Source of the DNA: Mesorhizobium helmanticense
Lineage (GTDB): Bacteria > Pseudomonadota > Alphaproteobacteria > Rhizobiales > Rhizobiaceae
Length of the DNA: 64,000 bases
Assembly: GCF_003034915.1 (NCBI RefSeq)
Contig: NZ_PZJX01000005.1
Span: 124,001-188,000 of the forward strand
Direction: 5' to 3'
Shown here one piece after another: positions 35,180 through 44,634 of this stretch. How positions within the stretch are numbered: position 1 is the first letter of the stretch; each line of letters opens with the position of its first letter. The notes beneath the pieces are model-generated. The model searched no databases and had not been told where the DNA came from. It saw only the letters and a program-made list of their open reading frames with translations. Made by a program: the position numbers and the translations under genes.

Positions 35180-36736
35180 TTATGACAGAGCCGTTTTCTT
35201 GAGCTTGCCGGTGTCTGTCATCGGCAGGCTTGCTACGACAACGATGGACTTCGGAACCATGAAGTTCTCCAGCCGCCTCTGGCACTCCTTCTGAAGCTGC
35301 TTTTCGCCGATGATGCTCCCTTGCTCCATCACGACAAAGGCCTTGACCGCTTGCCCAAGAAGCTCGTCCGGGACGCCGATGACGGCCGCTTCCCGTACCC
35401 CCGGAATGTCCATCAGCACGTTTTCCACCTCCTTGGGGGCTACTTTCTCGCCCCTGGATTTTATGATCTCATCGCCGCGACCGATGAAATAGAGGTAACC
35501 CTCAGCATCGATCCGGCAGTAGTCGCCGGTGTACAAGACCTGCTCGCCCGGCAACGGACCCGGCTTGAGTTTCCTGGCCGTAGCCTCCGGCTTGCCCCAA
35601 TAGCCCTTCATCACCGTCGCTCCGCGGATGACGAGCTGGCCGACGACGTCGGGGCCAACCCGCCTGTCATCCTCGTCGACAATCCACATTTCCGTGTTCG
35701 GGATGGGGATGCCGACGCTCAACGGCTTTCGTTCCAGATCCTCCGGCGGCAAATAGGTGCAGCGCTTGCATTCGGTGAGGCCGTACATCGAATAGACGCG
35801 CGCGCCTGGAAACAGATCCTGGAGCATGAGAATATGCTTGAGCGGCAGCGCGGCCGCGGTGTTCGTGACGTAACGAATGCTCGAAAAGTCGTGACTTTTC
35901 AGCGATTTGAGTTCCGAGAGCGAGGCGAAGATAGTCGGCACGCCGGGAAAGCCGGTAACCTTCTCCTGCTTGATCACACCAAGGATCTGGGCCGGGAAAG
36001 CAAACGAGCGTTCAAGCACCAGCCGGGCGCCGGTGCGAAACGCCATGATCATCTGGTACAGGCCGTAATCGAAGGCGAGAGGCAGGACGTTGAGGATCAC
36101 CTCGTCTTCGCCAAGCTCAAGGTAGGAGGCGATCGACGTGCAGGCGGTGATCATGTTCCTGTGTGTCAGCATCACGCCCTTGGGCTCGCCCGTCGACCCC
36201 GACGTATAGATGATGGCGGCAAGATCGATATCGATGCAGCGGCGCGCAGGCGCTTTGCTGTAGCCGCCGGCGACCGCGCGATCCCAGCGCACGGCATGCG
36301 GCAATCCAGCCAACTCGTCGTCGTCGATGGGCCCGGAAACGATCACCCGACGCAGTGACGGGCAGTTGCGCGCCGGTTCGCTGAACACCGAATGCAGGTG
36401 CTTGTCGGTGATCAGTGCCGCCGGGAGGCAATCGTTGAGCAGATAGTCAAGCTTGTCGCTTTTGGTGAGCGGGTTGACGATGCTGACAACGGCATTCGCC
36501 TTGAGTACGCCCCAGAAGGAAACGACTGTTTCGACGGTGTTGTCGGCGAAGATCATCACGCGATCGCCGCGCGCCACTCCAGCGGCGGTCAGATGATGCG
36601 CAATGGCGTTGGCGCGCGCCTCGAGCTCGCCATAGGTGACACGTTGCGTGCCGCACACCAGCGCCACTTTCTCGCCAAGGCGGCTGGCGGAATGGGCGAG
36701 GTAGTCATGCAGGAGAGGCACCGCACCATGCATCAT
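35180..36736 (-). CDS. AMP-forming acyl/amino-acyl ligase
   Basis: A 518-residue ANL-superfamily enzyme. The phosphate loop YTSGSTGEPKG lies at about 178-188, the hinge region contains YTGDYCRIDAEGYLYFIGRGDE, and the catalytic C-terminal Lys is near 511 (TDTGKLKK). It activates a carboxylate with ATP and probably transfers it to the carrier protein encoded 60 bp downstream. ATG at 36736 overlaps the amidotransferase stop by 4 bp. It resembles acyl-CoA ligases associated with carrier proteins in surface-polymer gene clusters; the substrate is unknown. Confidence 0.87.
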   Translation of the reverse strand: MMHGAVPLLHDYLAHSASRLGEKVALVCGTQRVTYGELEARANAIAHHLTAAGVARGDRVMIFADNTVETVVSFWGVLKANAVVSIVNPLTKSDKLDYLLNDCLPAALITDKHLHSVFSEPARNCPSLRRVIVSGPIDDDELAGLPHAVRWDRAVAGGYSKAPARRCIDIDLAAIIYTSGSTGEPKGVMLTHRNMITACTSIASYLELGEDEVILNVLPLAFDYGLYQMIMAFRTGARLVLERSFAFPAQILGVIKQEKVTGFPGVPTIFASLSELKSLKSHDFSSIRYVTNTAAALPLKHILMLQDLFPGARVYSMYGLTECKRCTYLPPEDLERKPLSVGIPIPNTEMWIVDEDDRRVGPDVVGQLVIRGATVMKGYWGKPEATARKLKPGPLPGEQVLYTGDYCRIDAEGYLYFIGRGDEIIKSRGEKVAPKEVENVLMDIPGVREAAVIGVPDELLGQAVKAFVVMEQGSIIGEKQLQKECQRRLENFMVPKSIVVVASLPMTDTGKLKKTALS

Positions 36737-38754
36737 GCCAGGACCTCTTCGCGATGCTCGCGTTCTATGTCGACGCTGAGCGTGCCGGTACGAGCGCCAC
36801 CGGGACAGTTTGCGATGAACTGCTGGTGAAGCAGCTGCGTCGACAGCACGCCGACCAGCGCCATGTTGTCGGAATTGGACAGATCGCCATCGCCCGTTCT
36901 GGCTCGACACTTGTCCAGCAGTCGCGTGACCGATTTCGGATCGAAGACGTTCGCCGCGCGCAACGCCGTCTCCGAAAGCGCTTCCTGAACATAGGCCGGG
37001 GCATCGCCGGCGACGAAGCAAAGCCCGTTGGGCGCCCGGTATGGCTGCTTCTTGCGGGCCACGATTTCCGGCGGCACGATTGGTTGCGCCACACGCTTCA
37101 GCACGTGCTTCTCATCGAGGACGGCCAGCTTGTAGGCTGCCGGCAGCGAATTCGCGAGCTTCACGACTTCATCGTCCAGGAAGGGGAAGCGCCCCTCGAT
37201 CGAGTGAGCCATGAGCATCCTGTCGCCTTGCGAGGAGAGCAGGTATCCCGACATCAGCGTCTCGATCTCGATAAACTGGTCCTGGGCAAGCGAACCCCAT
37301 CGTGAAAACTCCGCCGGCAGGCGGCCAAGCAATTCGGAGACGGCATCGCGCTGTCCGGTTTCAGCGCGCATGTCGGCGGAGAACAGCCGCTTGACGGCGC
37401 CGGTGGTGTGCCAGCGCGTGTCATGCGCAAAACCTGGCGCGTCATGGGACTGGATGTTGCGCCCGAAGAACTGGCGCGCCATGGCTTGCTGGTGCACCGG
37501 CGAGCGGCTGAGGTAAGGGTAGAGGCGATCGAGCAGCCGCGGGCGTCGTGTCGAAGCGGGCTGGCGTCCCCAGAAGCGGCGGACCTTGCCCTCGCGGAAC
37601 AGATCGTAGCCGGCGAACATCTCGTCGGCCCCTTCGCCGGTGAGCACGACCTTGATGCCGTGCTCGCGCACCAGCCTGGAGAGCAGGAACAGCGGCGCAG
37701 GCGCGGTCCTGAGGATGGGGCGCTCGGTGTGGTAGATCACCTCGGGAAAGATCTCGGCGATATCGTTGCGCGAGACCACCACCTCATGATGCTCGCTTCC
37801 GGTCGCGCCGGCGACCAGGCGCTGGAAGCGGGTCTCGTCATATTCAGCATCGGCAAAACGCAGCGAGAAGGTCTGGAAACGCTCGCCCGCGAAGCGCCTG
37901 CCCAGCGTGGCGACAAGCGAACTGTCGAGCCCGCCGGACAAGTAGCAGCCGACCGGAACATCGGCGCTTACTATTCTCAGGGCGGTGGCGGCTTCGAGAG
38001 CGCTGCGCACTTCCTCCACCGCATCATTGAGCGATCCGGTGAATTGACCATCGTTCAGGCCGGAAATTTCGGGATAGCTCGGCTTCCAGAACGCCCGCTC
38101 GCGAACGGTTCCATTTTCATAGATGCGGACGTGGCCCGGCTTTAATTCCTTGATTCCGCGAAATACGCTCTGCGGCGGTACGATCGTCCACAGCGTGAAG
38201 GTCTGGTCGAGACCAACCGGATCGAAGGCACGGGATATGCCGGCATCGGCGGCAAAGATGGCTTTCACTTCGCTGGCGAAGTAAAGCCGACCGCCGTGCT
38301 CGCAATAGTGCAGGGGGCAGATGCCGAACCGGTCGCGCGATAACACGAGACGACTAGCCACGGAGTCCCATATTGCGATCGCCCATTGCCCATTCATCTG
38401 CTCGAAGGCTGCCTCGCCCCACTCACGATAGGCGTGGATGACGACCTCCGTGTCACTGCGCGTGCGGAAGCGGTGGCCGAGAGCGACCAGCTTTTCACGC
38501 AATTCGACATAGTTGAAGATCTCGCCGTTGAAGACGATCCATGTCGTGTCGCCCGCATCGGCGAGCGGCTGCTGGCCGCTGGAAAGATCGACGACGGACA
38601 GGCGGGCATGCGCCAGGCCCGCACGTCTGTCCCGGTAAAGACCGCGCTCGTCCGGGCCGCGATGCGTAAGTGCTCCTGCCATGCGTATCAATGCGTCTCG
38701 CGAAGGAGGCGCGGCAGCGGCGCTCAGCGACACAATTCCGGCAATGCCGCACAT
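36733..38754 (-). CDS. AsnB-type glutamine amidotransferase, second copy
   Basis: A 673-residue class-II amidotransferase with Cys2 nucleophile (MCGIAGIVSLS), the THRGPDERG loop, the FNGEIFNYVELREK segment, a PP-loop (YLSGGLDSS) and VLTGEGADEMFAGY. The start at 38754 puts Cys at position 2; the frame extends upstream by 21 codons without meaning. It starts 4 bp after the NadE-like gene and is coupled to the AMP ligase. Its context argues for amidating a carrier-bound or activated metabolite, not making asparagine for growth. Confidence 0.9.
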   Translation of the reverse strand: MCGIAGIVSLSAAAAPPSRDALIRMAGALTHRGPDERGLYRDRRAGLAHARLSVVDLSSGQQPLADAGDTTWIVFNGEIFNYVELREKLVALGHRFRTRSDTEVVIHAYREWGEAAFEQMNGQWAIAIWDSVASRLVLSRDRFGICPLHYCEHGGRLYFASEVKAIFAADAGISRAFDPVGLDQTFTLWTIVPPQSVFRGIKELKPGHVRIYENGTVRERAFWKPSYPEISGLNDGQFTGSLNDAVEEVRSALEAATALRIVSADVPVGCYLSGGLDSSLVATLGRRFAGERFQTFSLRFADAEYDETRFQRLVAGATGSEHHEVVVSRNDIAEIFPEVIYHTERPILRTAPAPLFLLSRLVREHGIKVVLTGEGADEMFAGYDLFREGKVRRFWGRQPASTRRPRLLDRLYPYLSRSPVHQQAMARQFFGRNIQSHDAPGFAHDTRWHTTGAVKRLFSADMRAETGQRDAVSELLGRLPAEFSRWGSLAQDQFIEIETLMSGYLLSSQGDRMLMAHSIEGRFPFLDDEVVKLANSLPAAYKLAVLDEKHVLKRVAQPIVPPEIVARKKQPYRAPNGLCFVAGDAPAYVQEALSETALRAANVFDPKSVTRLLDKCRARTGDGDLSNSDNMALVGVLSTQLLHQQFIANCPGGARTGTLSVDIEREHREEVLA

Positions 38755-38758
38755 CCGG

Positions 38759-39709
38759 TCAGCCCTCGTCCATCGAGGCAGGCAGCAAGGGCCGGGCGTG
38801 AAGATAGCGCGCTGCACGCCGTTTGCTGTCGATGTCCTTGAAGACTTTTTGAACCTGGACCGCGGTGAGATCGGCGGCGGCCGCCACCTCCTCGGCAGAG
38901 AGCCCGTGGTTCACACCGTAGAGGCACAGATCCATCAGATGATAGGGCAGCGCGAAATAGAACTCCTCCTGGCTCTGGGCCATGGAGAAAGTGTCGGTGG
39001 TGGGCGGCCGCCGCCGGATCTCTTCATCCACTCCAAGATATTCGGCCAGTTGGTAGACCTGGGTTTTGTAGAGATGGACGATCGGCATCAGATCGGCGGT
39101 TCCATCGCCCTGCTTGACGAAAAAGCCCTGGTCGTACTCAAGGCGGTTTGGCGTGCCTGCCACCGCATAGTTGAGGCGGTCCGCGTGGTAGTACTCGGTC
39201 ATCTTGCGCAGGCGCTGCTTGTAATTGGTTGCAGCGACGATCTGCAGATAGGCTGCCGGCGACAGGCGCACCGTGTCGGTCTTGCCCTGCGGATCTTCAA
39301 CCGTGAGGCGTGTTATGTTGAGGCCGTTGCTCTCGAGAACCGACGCAAGCACCAGCTTGCATTTCCAGCCGTCGCCATACTGGGGAACAACGGTCTGGAT
39401 CGCCTCGATCTGTCGGCGATAAGCGCCAATGGCCTCAAGGGGCGGTGCTATATCTTCCAGGATCGTATCGATGCCAAGCTGGGCCGCGACAACGCGGCCC
39501 AGTCTGAGCGAATCGCCGGAGGAATGGTGCTCCGGCATGAATAGCCCCAGAACCTTGTCTTTCCCAAGTGCGCGCGCACACAAGGCAGCGACGACGGAGC
39601 TGTCTATGCCACCGGAGAGGCCGACAACCACGCCACGGCGCCGCAATGTGCCAAAAACCTGCTCACGCACGATCTCGACCATGCGATCGACCTCCGCGCG
39701 AGCATCGAG
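38759..39709 (-). CDS. NadE-like ammonia-dependent ligase (NAD synthetase family)
   Basis: About 316 residues. It carries the PP-loop VVGLSGGIDSS, the AGTPNRLEYDQGFFVKQGDG segment matching the NadE signature, and PIVHLYKTQVYQLAEYL. There is no glutaminase (nitrilase) domain, so it would use free ammonia. The start is uncertain: GTG at 39709 (30 bp past the upstream stop) or ATG at 39682. Located between the adenylation-thioesterase gene and an AsnB-type gene, it may be a housekeeping NadE or a repurposed amide-forming enzyme. The context favours the latter, which is an inference. Confidence 0.78.
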   Translation of the reverse strand, partial: LDARAEVDRMVEIVREQVFGTLRRRGVVVGLSGGIDSSVVAALCARALGKDKVLGLFMPEHHSSGDSLRLGRVVAAQLGIDTILEDIAPPLEAIGAYRRQIEAIQTVVPQYGDGWKCKLVLASVLESNGLNITRLTVEDPQGKTDTVRLSPAAYLQIVAATNYKQRLRKMTEYYHADRLNYAVAGTPNRLEYDQGFFVKQGDGTADLMPIVHLYKTQVYQLAEYLGVDEEIRRRPPTTDTFSMAQSQEEFYFALPYHLMDLCLYGVNHGLSAEEVAAAADLTAVQVQKVFKDIDSKRRAARYLHARPLLPASMDEG

Positions 39710-39738
39710 CACCAGCGTGGCCCTGCTGAATTCCGAAA

Positions 39739-42474
39739 TCAGGTCGATGGTCCGTACTCCCGTATGCGCAGCTCGGCCGCGGAATAGGTTTGCTCCAAAG
39801 CGCTCTCGATGAGTGGGCGGTTGGTGGCGAGATAAGGCTCCGTGACCATATCGAAGTGACTGCCAACGACCGGAACCACATCCAGACGCGCGAAAGCGCC
39901 ATCCCACCCAATGGCCAACGGCATTTTGGGACGAGCGCAGCGGAAGAGGGTTGCGGTGATCGGCAGCGTCGGTCTGGGTATCGCCAGCCACTGGTAGAAG
40001 GCCCGCCCTCGCAACTGCCCCTGCAGTTCCAGTTTGGTTCTGAAGCTCGTCGCGTTGAACTCATCCTGAGCATAGCGATTGAGGATGCGGGCGAGCTGCA
40101 CCTCGAAGCCCGTTTTGACAGCAACTTTTGCCAGGAAGCGGCAAACCATCCGGTCAGCGGTGACGCGATTGGTCCGGATCCGCTGGTATGTGCGGACAAT
40201 CATCTCCCAATAGGTGCTGCGCTCGCCGAGGAGGCTCGTGTCGAGGATTCCAAGGAACTTTATGGTTCGCCCCGCAGCCAACAGCCGCTCCGCAACCTCG
40301 AACGCGACGGCGCCGCCGAGCGAATGGCCGAGAAGTCTTATGGGGCCTGTCGGCTGCGCGCGGCGGATCTGCTCTACCGCGCCCTCGGCCATGTTTGCGA
40401 CAGTGTTTGGTCCGCGCAATATCATAGCCAAGGCTGGATACCTGATGGGGACCACTCGCGCCATCTTGCCCATCGAAGATGCAAAGGCGGCAAAGCTTGG
40501 GCCATAGCCGGCGGATCCCGGCAGCAGGAAAAGAATTGGGGGTTCGTGTTTTTTCACTTGCGTGCTTAGGGCGCCGGCTTGTGCCGACGCGACCACCCTG
40601 ACCATTTCGCCCATGTCCATACCGACCGTGAACCCATCGAGACTGAGTTCCTGTCCGATGGCGTTTTCGATTTCCATGACGCAACGCAACAGCTTCAGCG
40701 AATCTCCGCCTGCGTCATCCCAGCGTCCTGCGGCGACGCGTGTGTTGAGGATATTGTTCCAGACATGCTGCACTATTCGATGGGCAGTCATCTCGCTGGT
40801 ATTGGATTGTTGCGCAGCCGGGGCGAACTTCCTGGCTGAAAGATCAATCTCCGCAAGCGCAGCCATGTCGACCTTGCCCCCCGGCAGACGTGGAATTGCG
40901 GTGATCGTGTGGAACCGCATGGGACATAGCTCCGGCGGCAGCTTCGTTCTGACAAGCTGGCGAAGTTCGTCCGAAAAGGCTGGCCCCGCCCATGGCTGGG
41001 GAATGGCGAATGCAACAAGCTCACTTGCCGCCGTCATGACTGCGACGGCATCCTCCACGTCAGACGCGCTACGCAATACAAGTTCGAGTTCGGTCGGCTC
41101 GATACGCCGACCATTGATCTTTATTTGGCGGCCCTTGCGGCCAACGATGTGCAGCAGGCCATGGCTGTCAAGCCGGACAAGGTCACCCGTTGCGAATATC
41201 CGCAGATCACCATCATTCGGATTCGATGCCACGGGCACGACGGCGCCGTTCTCCCAATGGCCAAGCAAGACATAAGGGCTTCTTATCAGGAGCTCGCCAA
41301 CCTCGCCGGGCTGAACGCGGCGCCCTCCTTCGTCGACAATCGCGAACATCATTCCTGGGAGCAGCCAGCCAACCGGAACCGAGGCGCCTTCCTCTGACCA
41401 GTCTTGCGGCAAGAACCATTGCGCCCCCGTGGTCTCGGTTGACGAGTAACCGATCTGGATGAAGCAGGTGCTCGACACGACTTTGCGCAGCAGGGCGATA
41501 TCGGCCCATGTCACCTTTTCTCCGCCGATCCGGGCCACTCTGAGCGAGCGGAAGGCGTCAGCAGGTGTGTCCGCCATGAGTACGCGAAGCAAGGCCGGCA
41601 CCAGATAGGTGACCGTCACGCCTTCGGATTCCATCAGGCGCTGGACCGCCCGCAAGCCGATGGCTTCGAGCTCGGCGAGATGCAAGGTGGCGCCGGTCAG
41701 GACGGCGGCGAGAACCTCCCGGCAACCGGCGATCGTGGCGGGCCCGGTCAAGGGTAAGAAGACATCATCCGAGTTGATGTGGCATGCGTCGACATATTGC
41801 TGAACCCGCCAAAGCAGGCTGCGCTGGCTGTTGACGATGCCTTTGGGGTGACCGGTGCTGCCTGAGGTGTAGAGCACCACCGCGGGCGCGTCGACCGAGA
41901 CGGAACAGGACTGGGGTAGCGGCTGGACCTGTGGCGTGATGCTGGTGGTCGCGTCAATCCACTGGACATCCTGAGTCAGACCGACAGGGCGAACATCGCC
42001 ATCGCCTATGACCGCCGAGAGCCGAGCCGCGACAACAATCTCATTGGTTTGCGAATGGGGATCTCTCGTGTTGAGCGGCACGGAAGGCCGCCCAACCGCC
42101 ATGCTCGCCAAGATGGCCACAGGGTACCAGGCCGAGTTGGCCTGAAGGATCCCGATCGCCTGTCCGCTGGGAACGGCAACGGCAATTCGGTGGGACAGCA
42201 TCTCGACGGCTTGCAGAAGCTGGGAATATGTCAGACGGGTGGTGCCATCGCTGATCGCCAGTTTGTTGGGATATTGCCTAGTGATGTCTCTCAGGTGATC
42301 GAAGACGGTGATGTTCGCAAAATCGACGCCCATGCGTTGATAGGGGCGCAGGACGGGGCCGCCCTGATCAAGTGCGTATTCCGGGACGTTCGACCATCTA
42401 CCGGGGGTCGTTGGTTGACGATCCGCCTGTAGATCCTGATCCGTCCTTTCTGATGCCAAATACATTGGAGACAT
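39739..42474 (-). CDS. NRPS-like tridomain protein: adenylation - carrier - thioesterase
   Basis: A 911-residue protein. The adenylation domain (about 50-540) has YTSGSTGHPKG at 202-212, GYSSTETTG, TGDLVRLDSHGLLHIVGRKG and a late catalytic Lys in PGGKVD. The carrier domain (about 555-635) has the phosphopantetheine Ser592 in GGDSLKLL. The type I thioesterase (about 650-905) has nucleophile Ser718 in GHSLGG, likely Asp745 and His873 (GSHFDMV). There is no condensation domain, so it activates, tethers and releases one building block. It is the first gene of the minus-strand cluster. The adenylated substrate cannot be named from sequence. Confidence 0.88.
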   Translation of the reverse strand: MSPMYLASERTDQDLQADRQPTTPGRWSNVPEYALDQGGPVLRPYQRMGVDFANITVFDHLRDITRQYPNKLAISDGTTRLTYSQLLQAVEMLSHRIAVAVPSGQAIGILQANSAWYPVAILASMAVGRPSVPLNTRDPHSQTNEIVVAARLSAVIGDGDVRPVGLTQDVQWIDATTSITPQVQPLPQSCSVSVDAPAVVLYTSGSTGHPKGIVNSQRSLLWRVQQYVDACHINSDDVFLPLTGPATIAGCREVLAAVLTGATLHLAELEAIGLRAVQRLMESEGVTVTYLVPALLRVLMADTPADAFRSLRVARIGGEKVTWADIALLRKVVSSTCFIQIGYSSTETTGAQWFLPQDWSEEGASVPVGWLLPGMMFAIVDEGGRRVQPGEVGELLIRSPYVLLGHWENGAVVPVASNPNDGDLRIFATGDLVRLDSHGLLHIVGRKGRQIKINGRRIEPTELELVLRSASDVEDAVAVMTAASELVAFAIPQPWAGPAFSDELRQLVRTKLPPELCPMRFHTITAIPRLPGGKVDMAALAEIDLSARKFAPAAQQSNTSEMTAHRIVQHVWNNILNTRVAAGRWDDAGGDSLKLLRCVMEIENAIGQELSLDGFTVGMDMGEMVRVVASAQAGALSTQVKKHEPPILFLLPGSAGYGPSFAAFASSMGKMARVVPIRYPALAMILRGPNTVANMAEGAVEQIRRAQPTGPIRLLGHSLGGAVAFEVAERLLAAGRTIKFLGILDTSLLGERSTYWEMIVRTYQRIRTNRVTADRMVCRFLAKVAVKTGFEVQLARILNRYAQDEFNATSFRTKLELQGQLRGRAFYQWLAIPRPTLPITATLFRCARPKMPLAIGWDGAFARLDVVPVVGSHFDMVTEPYLATNRPLIESALEQTYSAAELRIREYGPST

Positions 42475-42710
42475 GAGTGGCCCACGCTGAGGTTAGGGTC
42501 ACTTATCGCGCTCCGTCGAAACCTTTTCATCGATCATTCTGATGACGCCGCCACGCCTCAAGGGGGCTGACCGCACGACCGACAAGGAATATTCGCCGCC
42601 GCTATCGGCAATCGGGCTTGGTCTTCACGCTATTGTGATTTCACGCCAAGTCACTTTCTTCTTTCGGAAAAAAGCGATAGGCGTGCGGATGGAGCCGGGA
42701 ATAGAGTATC

Positions 42711-42980
42711 TTACTTCCAACGTCCGGCCGCAAACCCCTGTTTATCCTGCTTTTTAACGGGCCAAGCGTTGGCAGCGGCGTGTGCGCCGGAGACAAAGCA
42801 ATAGGCGAAGATTTGCCCCCGGTTCTCGTCCGTTACACGGACCCAATCCTTTTCCCACGTTCGCAGCGTGATGTGTCGATCCGTCGCCAGGGAAGCTGCT
42901 CTGAACGGGCTTGGCGCGTCGATGATGCGACCCGCGATCACATCATCGCCTTCCATTCGCTCGACGAGATACGTCTGCAT
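42711..42980 (-). CDS. Small conserved-looking hypothetical protein
   Basis: An 89-residue protein beginning MQTYLVERMEGDDVIAGRII, with a segment WEKDWVRVTDENRGQIFAYCFV. The pattern (short beta-rich N-terminus, Ala-rich helix, WVRVTDE strand) recalls small rhizobial proteins of unknown function. It is not obviously linked to the neighbouring cluster. Confidence 0.55.
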   Translation of the reverse strand: MQTYLVERMEGDDVIAGRIIDAPSPFRAASLATDRHITLRTWEKDWVRVTDENRGQIFAYCFVSGAHAAANAWPVKKQDKQGFAAGRWK

Positions 42981-43108
42981 CGATGGCTCCAGGCAGTAAC
43001 TTGGACGTGAGCGACCTTACCGTGGCCTAATGACACTTTGACTACTGCCGCCACCGGCTTCGTCCGGCGGCCTCCTAAGCGCACGGCGCTGTACACCGCC
43101 AGCTCGCG

Positions 43109-43306
43109 TCAGTCGGACTTCTTGGTTGAAGGTTGAGTAAAGATGCTGCGGAGCCTGGGAAAATACAGGATTACAACTGAGATCAGCAAGATCGCCAGAA
43201 GGAGGACCACGAACTGCAGGATGGTGTAGCCGAGTTGATCGCGCGGCACGAACCAACCAGCCACGACACCGGCGCCAGCCAGGAGAATGCCAATGAGCCA
43301 ACTCAT
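43109..43306 (-). CDS. Small two-helix membrane protein
   Basis: A 65-residue protein starting MSWLIGILLAGAGVVAGWFV, with two predicted transmembrane helices and a basic cytoplasmic tail (FPRLRSIFTQPSTKKSD). No family assigned. It stands alone, with an FNR/FixK-like palindrome 19 bases before its ATG. Confidence 0.5.
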   Translation of the reverse strand: MSWLIGILLAGAGVVAGWFVPRDQLGYTILQFVVLLLAILLISVVILYFPRLRSIFTQPSTKKSD

Positions 43307-43324
43307 AATGATAGAATCCAGTGG

Positions 43325-43338
43325 TTGAACATCGTCAA
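43325..43338 (-). promoter_or_regulatory. Possible FNR/FixK-type box before the small membrane protein gene
   Basis: TTGAACATCGTCAA fits TTGA-N6-TCAA and is part of the larger palindrome GTTGA-N6-TCAAC. The usual inner T/A (TTGAT-N4-ATCAA) is not matched. It is very close (19 bases) to the start codon. Confidence 0.35.
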
Positions 43339-43506
43339 CATATCGAGTTCGGCCCGCCAGACTTTGCGTTGGATCAATTGGATATGATGGCAGGGGCTCG
43401 ATGCGGCGAAAAACGAAAGATCGCGTGACGAATGACCGGCGGCACGGCGATTCCAGGCGGTCTGCTCACGACAACGCCTACATGCTCACGAACCCAAAGA
43501 TCGAGC

Positions 43507-44634
43507 TTACTGTGCCACGGCGATGGAGCGCCTGAAAAGGGCCAGGCTCGCTGCGAGAAACGTCACGCCCATAATCAGCACGGTCGCGAATTCCTTCCAT
43601 ACGATCGTGAAATCCGCTCCCCTTGAAACGATCGCCTGCATGAAGCTGACGTAATGCCGGGAGGGGAGAAACCACGTTAGGTACTGAAGCCATTGAGGCT
43701 GGCTCGCGACCGGTGACATGCCCCCTGACAACATCATCATCGGCATGATGACCATAATCATCAGGAGCGCGAACTGCGCCATGGTGCGCGCGAGCGTACC
43801 GAGAAAGATGCCGATAGCGGCCGCGGCAAATACGTAGATGATCGTGCCAAGCATCAGCAGCCCGCGCGAGCCAGCGATCGGAACGTCGAGCGCCCCCTCC
43901 ACGACCAACAGCAAAGAACAGGTGAAAGCGACGATGATCACGAGACCGTTCGCCCAGACCTTGGCGAGCGCGATCTCAAATGCTGTGAGGGGCATCGCCA
44001 AGAGATGCTCGATAGTGCCGTGCTCACGCTCACGCAACAGCGCCGCTCCGGTCAGGATGATGACCAGCATCGATAGCTGATCGGCCAGGCTCACAATCGA
44101 CCTGAACCAAGATTGTGTCCCCCCGGGATTGAAGGCGCGACGGATGGCGAGATCGGAGGAGAGCCCTGTTGTTTCTTCGAGATTCTCCCGGTACCGGTCA
44201 ACCTCCTTCGTCACCATGCTTTGGATATAACCAGCACCCAGAGAAGCCTGTTGCGAGGCTGTGGCGTCCACATTCACCTGGATTTCGGTGTCACGTCCCT
44301 TTCGTGTGTCTTTCTCGAATCCCGGCGGTATGACGACTATGAAGGTGTATAGCCCCTCGTCTATCGCGCGGTCGATGTCGGCGGCACTAATGGTTCTGAC
44401 GGCCTGGAAGTACGGTGGATAGAACAGCCCGGCGATTGAGCGGGAGAGCTGTGATTGGTCCTCGTCGACAATGCCGATGGCGGCGTTGTTGACCGTCTCT
44501 CCGGCACCGGTCGACTGCGTGTAGATGCTGAAGCCAAACGACCAGATGATGAACAGAATCATCGTCAGGTCCTTTGCAAGCGTCCGAAGCTCCTTGGTGC
44601 CGAGCCAGAAGATTGTGGAGAAGCTCGGCATCAT
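43507..44634 (-). CDS. ABC-2 type permease (YhhJ-like) of an RbbA-type exporter
   Basis: A 375-residue membrane protein: one N-terminal helix (about 22-42), a large periplasmic domain (about 45-190) and five C-terminal helices with REREHGTIEHLLAMPLT, typical of ABC-2 permeases. AGGAGAAG precedes the start. The ATG at 44634 shares one base with the upstream stop, though the next ATG (44631) is also possible. With the RbbA-like fused ATPase and the membrane-fusion protein it completes a three-gene exporter of unknown cargo. Confidence 0.87.
   Translation of the reverse strand: MMPSFSTIFWLGTKELRTLAKDLTMILFIIWSFGFSIYTQSTGAGETVNNAAIGIVDEDQSQLSRSIAGLFYPPYFQAVRTISAADIDRAIDEGLYTFIVVIPPGFEKDTRKGRDTEIQVNVDATASQQASLGAGYIQSMVTKEVDRYRENLEETTGLSSDLAIRRAFNPGGTQSWFRSIVSLADQLSMLVIILTGAALLREREHGTIEHLLAMPLTAFEIALAKVWANGLVIIVAFTCSLLLVVEGALDVPIAGSRGLLMLGTIIYVFAAAAIGIFLGTLARTMAQFALLMIMVIMPMMMLSGGMSPVASQPQWLQYLTWFLPSRHYVSFMQAIVSRGADFTIVWKEFATVLIMGVTFLAASLALFRRSIAVAQ

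Noticed and set aside
42542..42757. 71-codon plus-strand frame upstream of the small hypothetical gene
   Set aside because: No homology pattern and it overlaps the better-supported minus-strand frame.
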